Shown in pieces: positions 22,823 through 33,400 of a stretch of DNA of 64,000 nucleotides. Source of the DNA: Saccharum officinarum (taxonomy: Eukaryota > Streptophyta > Magnoliopsida > Poales > Poaceae); assembly GCA_020631735.1 (NCBI GenBank), contig CM036191.1, positions 40,655,335 to 40,719,334 of the forward strand. The letters are read 5' to 3'. The position numbers and the translations under genes were made by a program. Every line of letters starts with the position of its first letter. Position 1 is the first letter of the stretch. Below the pieces are notes generated by a model that worked only from the letters and a program-made list of their open reading frames with translations, ran no database searches and had not been told where the DNA came from.

Positions 22823-24251
22823 CACTACCGGAATTCACTTCTTTGCCGAGCGCTGGAGGCTTTGCCGAGCGTTTTTTTTCGGGCGCTCAGCAAAGAAGGC
22901 TTTGCCGAGAGCCAAATAAAAAACACTCGGCAAAGCCTCTACACTCGGCAAAGAAGGCTTTGCCGAGCGTCCGATAAACGGCTCTCGGCAAAGAAGTTTC
23001 TTTGCCGAGAGCTAAAAAAAAAAACACTCGGCAAAGAAGGCTTTGCCGAGCGTCCGATAAACGGCTCTCGGCAAAGAAGTTTCTTTGCCGAGAGCAAAAA
23101 AAAAACACTCGGCAAAGGCTTCTTTGCCGAGTGCCAAAGTAAAACACTCGGCAAAGCAATTTTTCAAACCACATTTTGGTGCCCTAAACGAATTCAAATA
23201 AAAAAGTTTTCAACTACAAAGTTTCATAACTTTTCATGATCTACAAACTTTATATTGGTCATTTCTTTATTCGACAAAGTAATAATTACGTTGTTCATAA
23301 AATCTATATGTCTCTCATGTAGTTCTATGAAACTACAAGAGAGATATATAAGATTTGTGAATAATGTTGGCACCACAATTTCGGATGGAAAAACTTCTCA
23401 AATGAAGTTTGTAGATCTCGAAAGGTTATGAAACATTGTAGTTGACCACTTTTTAATTTGAATTCATCTTGTCATGGAAAAATACGTTTGAAATTCAAAA
23501 TTTTAAAATTTTAAAATTCGAATTTTTCAAAAGACCTCGGATGGAAAAGCTTCCTAAATGAAATTTGTAGATCTCAAAAAGTTATGAAACATTGTAGTTG
23601 ACCACTTTTTCATTTGAATTCATCTTGTCATGCAAAACTACGTTTGAAATTCAAAATTTTAAAATTTGAATTTTTCAAAAGACCTCGGATGGAAAAACTT
23701 TCTATATGGAAAATGTAGTGCTCGAAAAGTTATGAAACTTTGTGGTTGACAACTTTTTGATTTGAATTCGTTTAGGGCCTCAAACAATCAATTTTCACTT
23801 GGTTTACTATAATATTTGAGTAACTGAAACGACATATAGACGCATGTGAGTGTGTAGTGCAGGTGGCAGAGGAGGTATCGCGTGAGTGAGAGGTCACGAG
23901 TTCGAATCCCGCCGACCGCGTAGCCGCGAATTTTGCGCGAAAAATGCTGCGACTTGCGACTTCGACGGAGACGAGCGGGCGCTGGCCTCTGGGCCCCTCC
24001 CCCGATTGAAAAAAAATTTTTCCAGATTTTTTTTTCGCATTTTTTAATTTCGCGCTTTGCCGAGCGTCGGGCTCTCGGCAAAGGCTTTGCCGAGTGCCCG
24101 ATAAACGGCTCTCGGCAAAGAAGCCTTTGCCGATCGGATTTTTGCCAAGGGCGCTTTGCCGAGAGCTGCGCTCGGCAAAGGCTTTGCCGAGGGCCTTAGA
24201 GGCTTTGCCGAGAGCCTGAGGCCCTCGGCAAAGCAGCCGGCTCCGGTTGTG
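22823..24251. mobile_element. CACTA element inserted in a CFA-synthase exon
   Basis: It begins CACTACCGGAATTC and ends GGCTCCGGTTGTG, with arrays of TTTGCCGAG/CTCGGCAAAG at both ends (22840-23160 and 24050-24240). The flanks are two halves of one exon: the minus strand reads EWGSR up to the element and NGMSSVLVQKSNLLSPRFW after it, and the codons join perfectly if the element and one base are removed. A full 3-bp duplication is not preserved. The right 290 bp match the foldback element at 5558-5986. The two termini are not exact inverses (CACTACCGGAATT against CACAACCGGAGCC), so the element may be a recombinant. No transposase gene is present. Confidence 0.88.
23383..23770. repeat. three ~150-bp tandem repeats inside the CACTA element
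   Basis: Units begin at 23383, 23539 and 23687 with GGATGGAAAA-CTT. The shared text includes AAAAGTTATGAAAC-TTGT and TTGAATTC. The third unit is shorter and more diverged. Confidence 0.75.
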
Positions 24252-24566
24252 CGGCTACCCCATTCAAAGCCTTTTCCTTTGTTTAACCGCGTGCTTGCGG
24301 AGAATGACATGTCTGATGTGTCCATCGCCACCCCTAACCTTTCAAACCATTCCATCATGTTTGGGCTTGTCACCTGCAATTAGATCTTGTGTTACGATAG
24401 ACGAGTAGCAACGCTGTATTTAAAAAAAAAGCTTTCAGGGAATCACAAGATCTCCGAAAGTTTCCCTAAAAGTTTTTTTAATACTTAACAGACATGGCCT
24501 GACTTGGGCCCACCATGCAGTTTTTTAGACAGACCCAAGGCCAAGGTGCACCTCTGGAAATGCATT

Positions 24567-25025
24567 AGGCTAGTCTTAGTGGATAGTTTTGTGGTGTTGT
24601 TTCCGAGACAATGAAACTTGGATGAAACATCCACTCTCAATGTAAAGTTTCATTCTATAGTTTCATAGACATTTAATTTCATGACTCATAGATAGTTGGT
24701 AATCGTGGCAAGAGAGTTTCTTCATTTCTTCTCTTTTCTTAAGTACACTGCCATGTTATGAAAAATGACCATGTGACAACCTATTTAATGCAAATTAATC
24801 TCACATGAAACTTCCATCGAGACTGGCCTTAGGCCATTCTCAATGGCAGTTTTTCATAGATATTAGATAAGTTGACATGGTATAGTATTAATGAAGAGAG
24901 ACAAGACAAAAGTTTCATGCGATGAAATGTGTTTTATTAGGATGAAACGTGTCTACACTGTTTCCAACATATGAGAGTCTTGAAAATGGTAACATGAAAC
25001 TCCCATTGAGACTAACCTTAGATGA
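24567..25025. mobile_element. pair of adjacent MITE-like elements
   Basis: Two AT-rich segments (about 24567-24833 and 24834-25025) each have ends of the form GGCTAGTCTTAGTG or GGCCATTCTCAATGG on the left and CGAGACTGGCCTTA or TTGAGACTAACCTTA on the right, which are imperfect inverted repeats. Both repeat the phrase ATGAAAC many times. No target duplication is clear. They lie upstream of the first visible CFA-synthase exon. Confidence 0.5.
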
Positions 25026-25245
25026 TGTGGTGGGTATAAGTCGGCTGCCTCTGAAAAGGGGTCTTCTGGAGACGGATTTAAAGGAGCAACAATGATCATT
25101 GTTTATAAAATGGCTCATTAATTAATATATACCATTTGCCAGAGATGGCTGGGCCTACTGCTTTTATAAATGAGTTCGATCTGATCGCCTCTGTTTCGAT
25201 TTTGTAACAGCGTGTTCTAATAGTTGTCCATTTATTTTTCTTTTG

Positions 25246-26545
25246 AGTAAAATGCATCAGAGGTCCATTAACTTTTGAGGAAATGTCATTTAGGTCCATC
25301 AACTCTCAAACTGCATTTCTAGGTCCTAAACTTTTTAAGTGATTCACCGCAGGTCCATACCCCTTCGTTTATGTTTTTATTTTACAAAAACCTCCCTCTA
25401 TTTCTTTGTCTTTCACATGGTTACCCCTGTTCATCTCGTGATAGCATGGGTAGTATGAGCCGAGTGCCGAGGCAGACTCTGGCTCCACCGCGGTGGGCAT
25501 GGGCGGGAAGCTGCCGTCGTCTAGGTACAGAGGCATGGGCAGGAAGCTGCCGCAGCCCAACGGGCAATAAGGCCGACACCGCTCGGGGATGCCGCCATGG
25601 AGCTGGCGTCCCGTTCGAGAACCGAGGTTGTTGACCATGCTGCACAAGCACACCTACTTCGACGAGCTCGCGCAGAACAAGCGCACCTTCCCCGCCACCT
25701 AGCTTGTTGCTGGAGCCGCTTCGTCAAGGACAAGGTGGCCTGCAAGCTGCACTGTGAAGGCCTTGCGTCACCGGTGCCTCGACAAACTCCGTGTGGGGTT
25801 GGCTCCGGCACCGCTGAAGGCCGTGCTTCTCTTCGGCGTCGACCTGCTGAAGGCGCCGGCCCGCCAGCGGAGGCCATGGACGGGTGCAAGAGAGCAGGGA
25901 GTCCATCGGGGTGAGCAGGGAGATCGCCGACGAGGGATCAGGGACGCACGGACCGTGTGGCTGTGTGCGAGTGTTTGTGATAAACACCACAAGTGAGAGA
26001 GGGAGAGTGATTCCATAGCGCTCGTCGAGGCCATGGTCGTACTGCCATGCTGTACGTCGGCGTGCGGCAGAAGGGGCACGCCGGCGAGGTTGACGACGTC
26101 GAGCCACACGCTGGCGAAACTTGAGCTGTACCAGAAGGTGTCCCCGGCGCGTCGTCACTGACAAACGAAAGTGTAGGGACACACAGCGGCCGGTTTGACG
26201 ACGCGTCCTTCACCTCCAAATCCGGTGTCAAGCTTATGCGCATTATATTCACACCACCGTCCTGGACTACATGGCCAACACGGCAACACGGTCACGGTGT
26301 CGTCATGCATGCCGCGGTGGAGTGTGCCGGTGCAGTCACAGATCGTGCCGCCCCAAGGCAGCGCCTCTCGTCGGCGTCCAAGACAGTGCTGGTGGTTGCG
26401 GCCTCGCCACGTCGTGCAGCGAGCGCGTGCATGCTGAGCTGAGACGGTGGCGCATCGTCAGACCAAGATGAGGCGTTCAGAGGATGGAAAGGGGTAACCG
26501 TGTGAAAGAAAACCAAACATAGGGATGTTTTTGTAAAATATAAGG
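25246..26545. mobile_element. putative Mutator-like element with GC-rich cargo
   Basis: The left end (GGTCCATTAACTTTTGAGG, TTTAGGTCCATCAACTC) is of the same kind as the MULE end at 20878. Inner parts of the two ends are inverted repeats: 25380-25440 reads TTTTACAAAAACCTCCCTC and TTTCACATGGTTACCCC, and 26480-26545 in reverse reads TTTTACAAAAACATCCCTA and TTTCACACGGTTACCCC. The outermost right end is lost or diverged and no 9-bp duplication is seen. The cargo (25440-26460) is GC-rich and open on both strands; I cannot name it. Confidence 0.5.
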
Positions 26546-27896
26546 GCTTTGCTGTGGTACCCTCAGTAGATCGGATGGCTAGGAGGTAATAGATGAATTA
26601 TGTATTTATTTTATTTTTTTATTTTGTAAAGTATGATAAATTAAGAAAGTTCTAGATATAATTTTTCTTTTGTAGATCTAATGATGCATGCATGATTTAT
26701 AGGATATAGTGAGTCTTTTTAGTTTGCAAACTTTGGACGTGATGTATTTAACGAGCATGTTAGTTTTTTTTTAGTCTTTTTTTGTGGCATGTAACGCCGT
26801 TATGTTAGCTAGTGTCGTGTTAGCAACTTTTTTTTGATGCATGTACTACGTTACCTCCTGTGCTAGTTTACAAACTTTAAATGTAATTGATCGATTTTTT
26901 TCATGCATGTACGTATACTTCATGTGTTACCTGTGTTAGCTGGCAACTTTTTTTTATTTCATATATGCATGTTTATTTTGAACTCCCGTTGGTTGCTAAT
27001 CTTTCTCATGTGCGTAACATATTTTTTTGAATCAATCATGCATGTATACAAAGGAAGGCCAGCCCGCTTCCATGTTATCCCAAGATTACAAGATCCATAG
27101 AATTTTCCTCACTATTTCTAGCTTGTTTTCCTGGATTTTAATTTATTAAGTAATTCATAAAATGTGAAAAATCAATGGCTCAGATTGATTTGAGATCTTA
27201 CCTCCTTGTAGGTAAAATTTGTACCATGGCATTGCCCAAAATATCTCTACTATAATGGAATACTTGCCAAGGCCATCCCCTCTTCAAAATCAAGGGTCTA
27301 AAACATCTCTAAGAAAGATCTAAGTGCTACAATTAGATGTATGGTCAGGCTTCCCACTCTCCTCTCTCCCACCCTGTCTCCCACGCGCCCACATCCTCAC
27401 TTCCTCCGATCACGGCACATATCTAGCGATACGCGTGGACAAAAAAAAGGAAACGCCGCGACCAGGACGCTCATCCTGCCGGCTGGCCGCCTCCTCCCCG
27501 ATCCGCCAGAGCATGCCGGCCGTTACCGTCACTGGCTGACCTCGACGCCCTGGTCCGGCAGGTGCCCTGCCAGCCTTCCCTCTCGGTCCTGCAGATCCCA
27601 CAGGCGGCGGCCCCAAGCAGCGGCGAGGCGGAGCTCCCCAGCGGGTGCCCTGTTGGCCTTCTCTTCCCTCCCCAGATCCCGCAGATGGTGAGTTCTCTGG
27701 CCAGCGGCGGGGCGGGGCTCATTAGTCGGCGCCTTCGCGTCCTTCTCCTCTCAACCTAGGAAAGGACCGGCGGCGGCGCTGGCGGCCTGCCCAGATCAAG
27801 CGGCGCCTGAGCGACAGAGCAGAGGCAAGGCACTCCCCTATCCCCTGCCTCTCTCTTCATTATCTTGTAGCTTTCCTCTCCCCTCAGATCCACTCC
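26546..27896. other. AT-rich then GC-rich intergenic sequence, no gene seen
   Basis: 26640-27050 is T-rich and contains degenerate repeats around TTTTTTTT, GATGCATGTA and GTTAGC. 27340-27890 turns GC-rich and resembles a grass 5' untranslated or promoter region leading into the ligase fragment at 27897. The transition from AT-rich to GC-rich sequence near 27240-27340 is a candidate left boundary of the gene-fragment chimera. Confidence 0.4.
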
Positions 27897-28694
27897 ATGG
27901 CAGAAGAGAACGAAAGTCCAAGCGTCATGGTGCAAGCAGATGCCACAGCAAGCCGGAGCGAGGAGGCGGCGGATGCCTGTTCCCGCGCGGCGCCACCGTT
28001 GCGCGACCACGACCATCTCGCCGCCAGGCGCCAGCCTCACCGATTTCATCGCCTGACACTCCGAAGGCAAGTGATCACGATCCCCAGCTTCTCTCCCTCT
28101 CTGCTCTCATCTCTGTCCGGTGCCGGGTTGGGTGGCTGAAAGGAAAATCAGATTTTTGACGGGCTGCTCCTGTCCCCCCCCCCCCCCCCCACTCGCGTGC
28201 TGCAGGGAGAGGCGGATTGGTGTGCGTCACCTCCAGCGGCACTACGGTGCCCCTGGAGCAGCGCGTGCTCTACATCCATAAATTTAGCTCCGGCTACCTT
28301 AACCGAGTAGGCAGACAAATCACACGCTCTTTTTCTTTTTATTGCTTTGCTTGCTCATGCTATTATGGAGCTGCCCGTTCATCTTTTGGTTCAATGGAGA
28401 TCGGTTCATTGTAGGTGTTTTCTCAAGGCCAGCTACGCTGTCATCTACATACACCGGTGAGTCCTTGGTACCAGACTACTTTTGTTCAATTAGTTAGGGT
28501 TAAACTGAACTAGCTGTACTCTAAATATTTTAACTCAAGCTAGGCTTGGCTTGTGAAGCCCTACAAATCACACACTCTTTTTCTTTTTATTGCTCTGCTT
28601 GCTCATGCTATTATGGAGCTGCCGGTTCATGTTTTGGTTCAATGGAGATCGGTTCATTGCAGGTATTTTCTCAAGGCCAGCTACACTGTCATCT
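27897..28694 (+). pseudogene. phosphopantothenate-cysteine ligase fragment with duplicated exon 3
   Basis: This enzyme joins cysteine to 4'-phosphopantothenate in coenzyme A synthesis. Exon 1 (27897-28066) starts MAEENESPSVMV and reaches APPLRDHDHLAAR, then after a frameshift SLTDFIA, a stop and HSEG. Exon 2 (28206-28306) encodes GGLVCVTSSGTTVPLEQR and a degraded FSSG, the nucleotide-binding start of the ligase domain. Exon 3 (YFLKASYTVIYIHR) appears twice, at 28415-28456 and 28653-28694, each between AG and GTGAGT splice signals. The rest of the gene is absent. Retained introns show DNA-level capture, not retrotransposition. Identification rests on recalled family sequence and is firm for exons 2 and 3. 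Confidence 0.8.
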
Positions 28695-28810
28695 ACATAC
28701 ACCGGTGAGTCCTTGGAACCAGACTACTTTTGTTCAATTAGTTGGGGTGAAACTGAACTAGCTGTACTCTAAATATTTTAACTGAAGCTAGGCTTGGCTT
28801 GTGAAGCCCT
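28315..28810 (+). repeat. ~245-bp tandem duplication containing ligase exon 3
   Basis: 28315-28560 and 28563-28810 are nearly identical, starting AATCACAC-CTCTTTTTCTTT and ending GGCTTGGCTTGTGAAGCCCT. Each copy includes the end of an intron, the 42-bp exon and the start of the next intron. Few differences separate the copies, so the duplication is younger than the original gene capture. Confidence 0.85.
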
Positions 28811-29196
28811 CAGAGCCAAATGTCACAGGATTCTCGGTATAGTTAGCTGCAAGCTGTTTTAGTTCAGTTCTGAATGACAAAATGACAGATGTTCCATCCA
28901 CAAAGCAGGTGTGACAGAGATTATATTGCAGTGTTGTATTTTCCCCATGCTTCTTCAAACTATATTGCAGTGCTATATTTGCAATAACCTTATAATTTAG
29001 TTACAACTTTCCAAAGCTTCAGTTAAATTATATACAACTAATCAGTGAATCCGCTATATATGTACAGCTATATATGCCTGTCTGGAATATGACCATCAGT
29101 TCAAATGACTGATGTTACCTTTTACTAACTTCTTTGGAGTTTTTACTTTCAGACAAGAAATATATGTACAGCTATATATGCCTGTCTGGAATACAC

Positions 29197-29270
29197 CAGA
29201 TACCTTTGGTCAGGTGTTGGAGTGTTGGGATAGGGAAAGGAAAGAAATGGTGGCTATGAAGAGGTGCGAG
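29197..29270 (+). pseudogene. LAMMER/AFC-type protein kinase exon fragment
   Basis: The frame TFGQVLECWDRERKEMVAMK matches the glycine-loop and catalytic-lysine region of dual-specificity LAMMER kinases (CLK/AFC), which phosphorylate SR splicing factors. The preceding glycine-rich MGEG is replaced by PD, and the sequence after the lysine is unlike a kinase. Only about 25 codons remain. A 33-bp block ending in CTGTCTGGAATA occurs at 29056-29089 and again at 29161-29194, just before the fragment. It may be a scar of the event that joined the fragments. Confidence 0.6.
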
Positions 29271-30031
29271 AAATGCTTATTATTAAGGGAAACTTCAACT
29301 GCTCATGTATCATCTGTGTGCAAGATGTTTTCTTTAACATGCTCCATGCTCTATTCTTTATCAAACCGGCATAGATAAACACCAGATGATTTTTTGGATG
29401 TGTTTTTTATTCTATGCGTTGTCTTGTCAATGACTTTCTCTGATTTGGTGATTTTGTGCTTGGGGTTCGTTATAGGTGGATATGTCAAGGCCAAGATGGA
29501 CGTGATGAAGCCCTGGATTGCTAAGCGGTTCACTGAGCTCCTTGGGTTTGAGGTCGAGGTTCTCATCTACTTCATCTATGGCCTCCTCGAGAAGGTAATT
29601 CAAGTTCAGCAATGTTGCTTGTTTATATTGTCCTTGTTGAATTGTGCATGCATATTTTCCGAGAGGTATCAAATTTTATTGAATTTCTTTGAAAAGCTTA
29701 CTATCAAATTTGATTGAATTTGGTTCTTTGAAAAGCAGTAACAAGCCTGGTACACATAGGGCATTCCAGGATAGGGCTGAATTAGTCTAATCAGCTTGAC
29801 TACTGTAGCTCAGAAACTACAGAGCAGCCATTTGTGGACTAGCTTAGGAATTAGAACTGAAATACGTCTTGGTATTATGTTTTAGTTCAGGAGTCCAATG
29901 TTGCTCAGCTGTAGAATTCGATTTTTGTTAATGTTATCTGAAGTCGAGTACAAGCCAAGTACATATAACTGGATTGTTTATTCTATTTTTAACATTAATT
30001 TTCCTGTATATAAGACGAGATGTGTATATTC

Positions 30032-30412
30032 TGTTGAAACCGGGGAAGGATCAATCGTCGCTAGAACGCTCGCTCTCTCTCTCAGTCTCGATGAACACGC
30101 ACAAAACACAGGATGAACTCACGATGAACTCAGTGGACAGAGATTTTGGCGCAGCGCACGAACTACTGCATTTTCTGGTTTTCTTCCCTTTTATTGACTC
30201 GATTACACGCTCGGCATGATCCCCTGCATGTCCGCCCACGCCCCGAACTTTGCTGCGCCATCCCACAGCCACGGAACGTGGGCACCATTGCTGAGTCAAG
30301 CTCCGCGACCCACTGCATGAACGCGCACGACGCGGACAACGCCGTGCTCACCACTTCTACGCTAAAGATAGAAACACACGCACGCACACATGCAACAGAA
30401 ATAGAAACAACA
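30032..30412 (-). repeat. Copia 3' LTR
   Basis: It starts TGTTGAAACCGGGG and ends GAAATAGAAACAACA. It is almost identical to 34921-35301; the differences seen are CACAAAACAC against CACAGAACAC, and two in GGGCACCATTGCTGAG against GGGCGCCATTGCCGAG. Confidence 0.95.
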
Positions 30413-30420
30413 CACTCCCC

Positions 30421-33400
30421 CTACTTCTGTTGCGCAGAACCAGTGTTGATCACACCGCTCTGGCCATGCAACTCCTGCAGACGTTCGCGCGGAAGCGGCT
30501 TGGTGAGCAAATCCGCCAGCTGGTCACCCGTCTTGATGAAGTCCGTCTCGATCACACCTGAACTGATGCAGTCGCGGATGAAATGAAACCGGACGTCGAT
30601 GTGCTTACTTCTGTCGTGCAGTACCGGGTTCTTGGCCAGCGCCAACGCGGACTTGTTGTCGATGTAGATCAATGGTGCGACGACCTTGGTGTTCACCAGA
30701 TCAGAAAGCAGGCGCGACAGCCAGACTCCCTGACACGCCGCGGTGGCACCGGCGATGTACTCCGCCTCGCACGTCGATAGCGCCACCACGCGCTCTTCTG
30801 GGACTGCCAGCTCACAGGGCTCTGGCCCAGGAAGAAGAACACTCCCGAGGTGCTCTTCCTGTCGTCGCAATCCCCGGCATGATCAGCGTCGCTGTAGCCG
30901 ATCAGCTCCATGGCTCCCTCCCCTCGCCGATAGACACACCCGAAGGATCTCGTCCCGGCGATGTACCTCAGCAAGTGCTTGACGGCGCTCCAATGCTCGG
31001 TGGTGGGCGCCTCCATGAAACGACTCACATAGCCCACTGCGAATGCAATGTCAGGGCGTGTGTGAACCAAGTACCTTAGGCTTCCGACGATGCTGCGGTA
31101 CAGTGTCTTGTCCACCGGAGGGTTTGAGCTCGCCTTGCTCAACTTGAGTCGCGGCTCCATCGGAGTGCTGCAAGGGTTGCACCCCGAGAGCCCAGCCTTT
31201 TCGACGATCTTGTCCGCGTAGGCGCCTTGACACAGTGTGATGCCCTTCGCGCTCTGACGGACTTCGATGCTGAGGTAGTAGTGTAGTGGCCCGAGGTCGC
31301 TCATGCTGAAGAGTCGGGCCATCTCCGCCTTGAACCAATCGACCTGTGCCTGGTTCGCACCAACCACGACGAGGTCATCAACATAGACTCCGACGAGCAG
31401 CAGGTTGCCACCAGAGCCTCGCACGTACACCGCGTGCTCAGCCGCACTGCACTTGAACCCAAGGGACTGCAGCGAGCTGTCCAGCTTGGCGTTCCACGCC
31501 CTGGGCGCTTGCCGTAGCCCATACAGTGCCTTGTGGAGCCTGTACACCTTGCGCTCCTTGCCACGAACAGCGTACCCCGGCGGTTGCTCGACGTAGACCT
31601 CCTCCGCCAGGTCTCCATTCAGGAACGCCGATTTCACATCGAGGTGGTGCACCGTCCACCCATGGTGCGCAGCAATGGCGAGTAGGAACCGCACGGATTC
31701 CATGCGAGCCACCGGCGCAAACACCTCGTCGAAGTCGACGCCGGCGCGCTGCACATAGCCCTTCGCCACCAGCCGCACCTTGTGCCTGGTGATGTTGCCG
31801 TCGGCGTCGCGCTTGATCTTGAAAACCCATTTGAGGCCAATGGGTTTCACCCCTGGAGGTGCATCGGTGAGCATCCAGGTCTTGTTGTCGTTGATGGACT
31901 TGAGCTCCTCCGACATTGCCTGCTTCCACTCCTTGCGATCCGCCGCCTCTTGGTATGTGGACGGCTCGGTGTCAGCGACCAGCAGCAGATCGCCATCCGC
32001 TACAAGCTCGTCGTCGTCATACAACAGGTTGTCGACGACCCTGAAACGCATAGCCTCCTCGTCGTCGTCCGCGTCCAGCATCTCCAGTGCGCCCGTTGTA
32101 GGGGATACGAACTGGGCTGGCACATCCTCCTTCCTCGGCAGCTCGCCTTGCCAAGGTACTAGGCCGCCATGGGCCACGGCGTTCGCGGTGACGACACAGC
32201 CGACGACGTCGCCTCGGAGCTTGACGAAGAGAGGTGCTGACCCCCTGGCTGCGGCGAGTGAGCTGAAGGCGGCGGGGAGACGTCCCCGCAGTGGGCGCGT
32301 CAGCCGGCTCCCCCGGCTGTGGCTCGCCCCACTCGTCCTCCACCACGAGTGTGTCCTGGCTAGCACTGTAGTCGAACCCCGCTGTGCCGCCAGTGTTGCC
32401 GGACGCGCTCCAATCCCACGCCGCGTCTTCTTCAAAAATCGCGTCGCGAGTGACGTGTGCACCGGTTCGCGACAGGGTCGAACACCCGGTAGGCTTTAGA
32501 GCCAGACTCGTAGCCGATCATCACCATCTTCGTACTCCGGTCGTCGAGCTTCTCGGCGTTCGGCTTGGTGACCTTGACATGCGCCACACACCCGCACACC
32601 CGCAGCAGAAGTGCACAGCCGGCTTCTCGCCGTACCACGCTTCATACGGCGTGCGCCCCACCAGACTCCTCGTCGGAGCGCGATTGAGGAGGAAACAGCC
32701 GTCATCACGGCCTCCCCCCACAGCCAGGCCGGAACCGCCTTGGCCTTCATCATACTCCGTGCCATGGCGAGCACAGTCTGGTTCTGGCGCTCCACCACGC
32801 CGTTTTGCTGCGGGCTGTACGGCGCGGTGAGGTGTCGCTTGATGCCGCGCTCGGAGCAGTACTCGAGGAAGCTCGTCGACACGAACTCCCCCCACGATCG
32901 GTGCGGAACGCCTTGATCTTCCGCCCGGACTCGACCTCGACGCCGGCGCATAGCCTGCGGAACGCCTCCTCGGCATCGGACTTGTTGGCGAGGAGCGTCG
33001 CCCAAATGTACCGGGACATGTCGTCGACGACCAGCATGATGTAGCGCTTGCCGCCGGGTGTCGCAGGTGTGACGGGCCGCACAGGTCCCCATGGATGAGC
33101 TCCAGTGGCTTGGTGGCACGGTAGTTTGTGGCCTGCGGGAACGGTGCTCGACGTTGCTTCCCGGCTAGGCACGCGTCGCAGACGTGCTGATGTGCTCGAT
33201 CTGTGGAAGACCTCGCACCATGCCTTCTCGCCCCAGCTTCTTCAGCGCCTGAAAGCCAAGGTGCCCGAACCGGGCATGCCACTTCCACTCCTCGTCGCTG
33301 TACGAGGCAGCCAGGCACACCGGCGGCGATGGCTTGAGTGGCAGAATGTAAAGGCGATTTGCCGTGCGCTTTACCTTTGTGAGCAGCTCACGGGTTGCTC

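Larger units (their letters stand above)
14422..24373 (-). pseudogene. cyclopropane-fatty-acyl-phospholipid synthase, 23 exons visible, disrupted
   Basis: Plant enzymes of this family fuse an N-terminal FAD amine-oxidase-like domain to a bacterial-type CFA synthase that methylenates phospholipid acyl chains with S-adenosylmethionine. Exons: 24252-24373 plus 22720-22822 (one exon, split), 22523-22622, 22333-22434, 20716-20775, 20560-20638, 18341-18488, 18130-18253, 17826-18013, 17693-17721, 17437-17585, 17259-17361, 17041-17136, 16652-16707, 16410-16548, 16185-16247, 15981-16040, 15629-15790, 15446-15519, 15274-15367, 14942-15078, 14780-14858, 14575-14680, 14422-14478. Landmarks: NMMEWFERLGV, RGIWFCGPYQGYGYHEDSVK, WKAATEGDLGFASAYIQG, motif I VLDIGCGWGTLAI, ISCEMLEHVGHEF, YIFPGGCLPSLGRI. 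About 809 codons are visible; the first exon (FAD Rossmann motif) is absent. Defects: a CACTA element in an exon, and frame offsets at the 18013 acceptor and the 14780/14680 junction. Confidence 0.9.

Noticed and set aside
23862..23910. A tRNA gene
   Set aside because: B-box-like and A-box-like sequences are present, but acceptor and anticodon stems cannot be paired by eye. Reported only as tRNA-like.
27244..27260. TCTCTACTATAATGG after an A, resembling a maize Helitron 5' end
   Set aside because: Only the first nine bases fit the known pattern. I found no matching 3' end (hairpin followed by CTRR and T) on the right side of the gene-fragment chimera, so calling it a Helitron is not justified.
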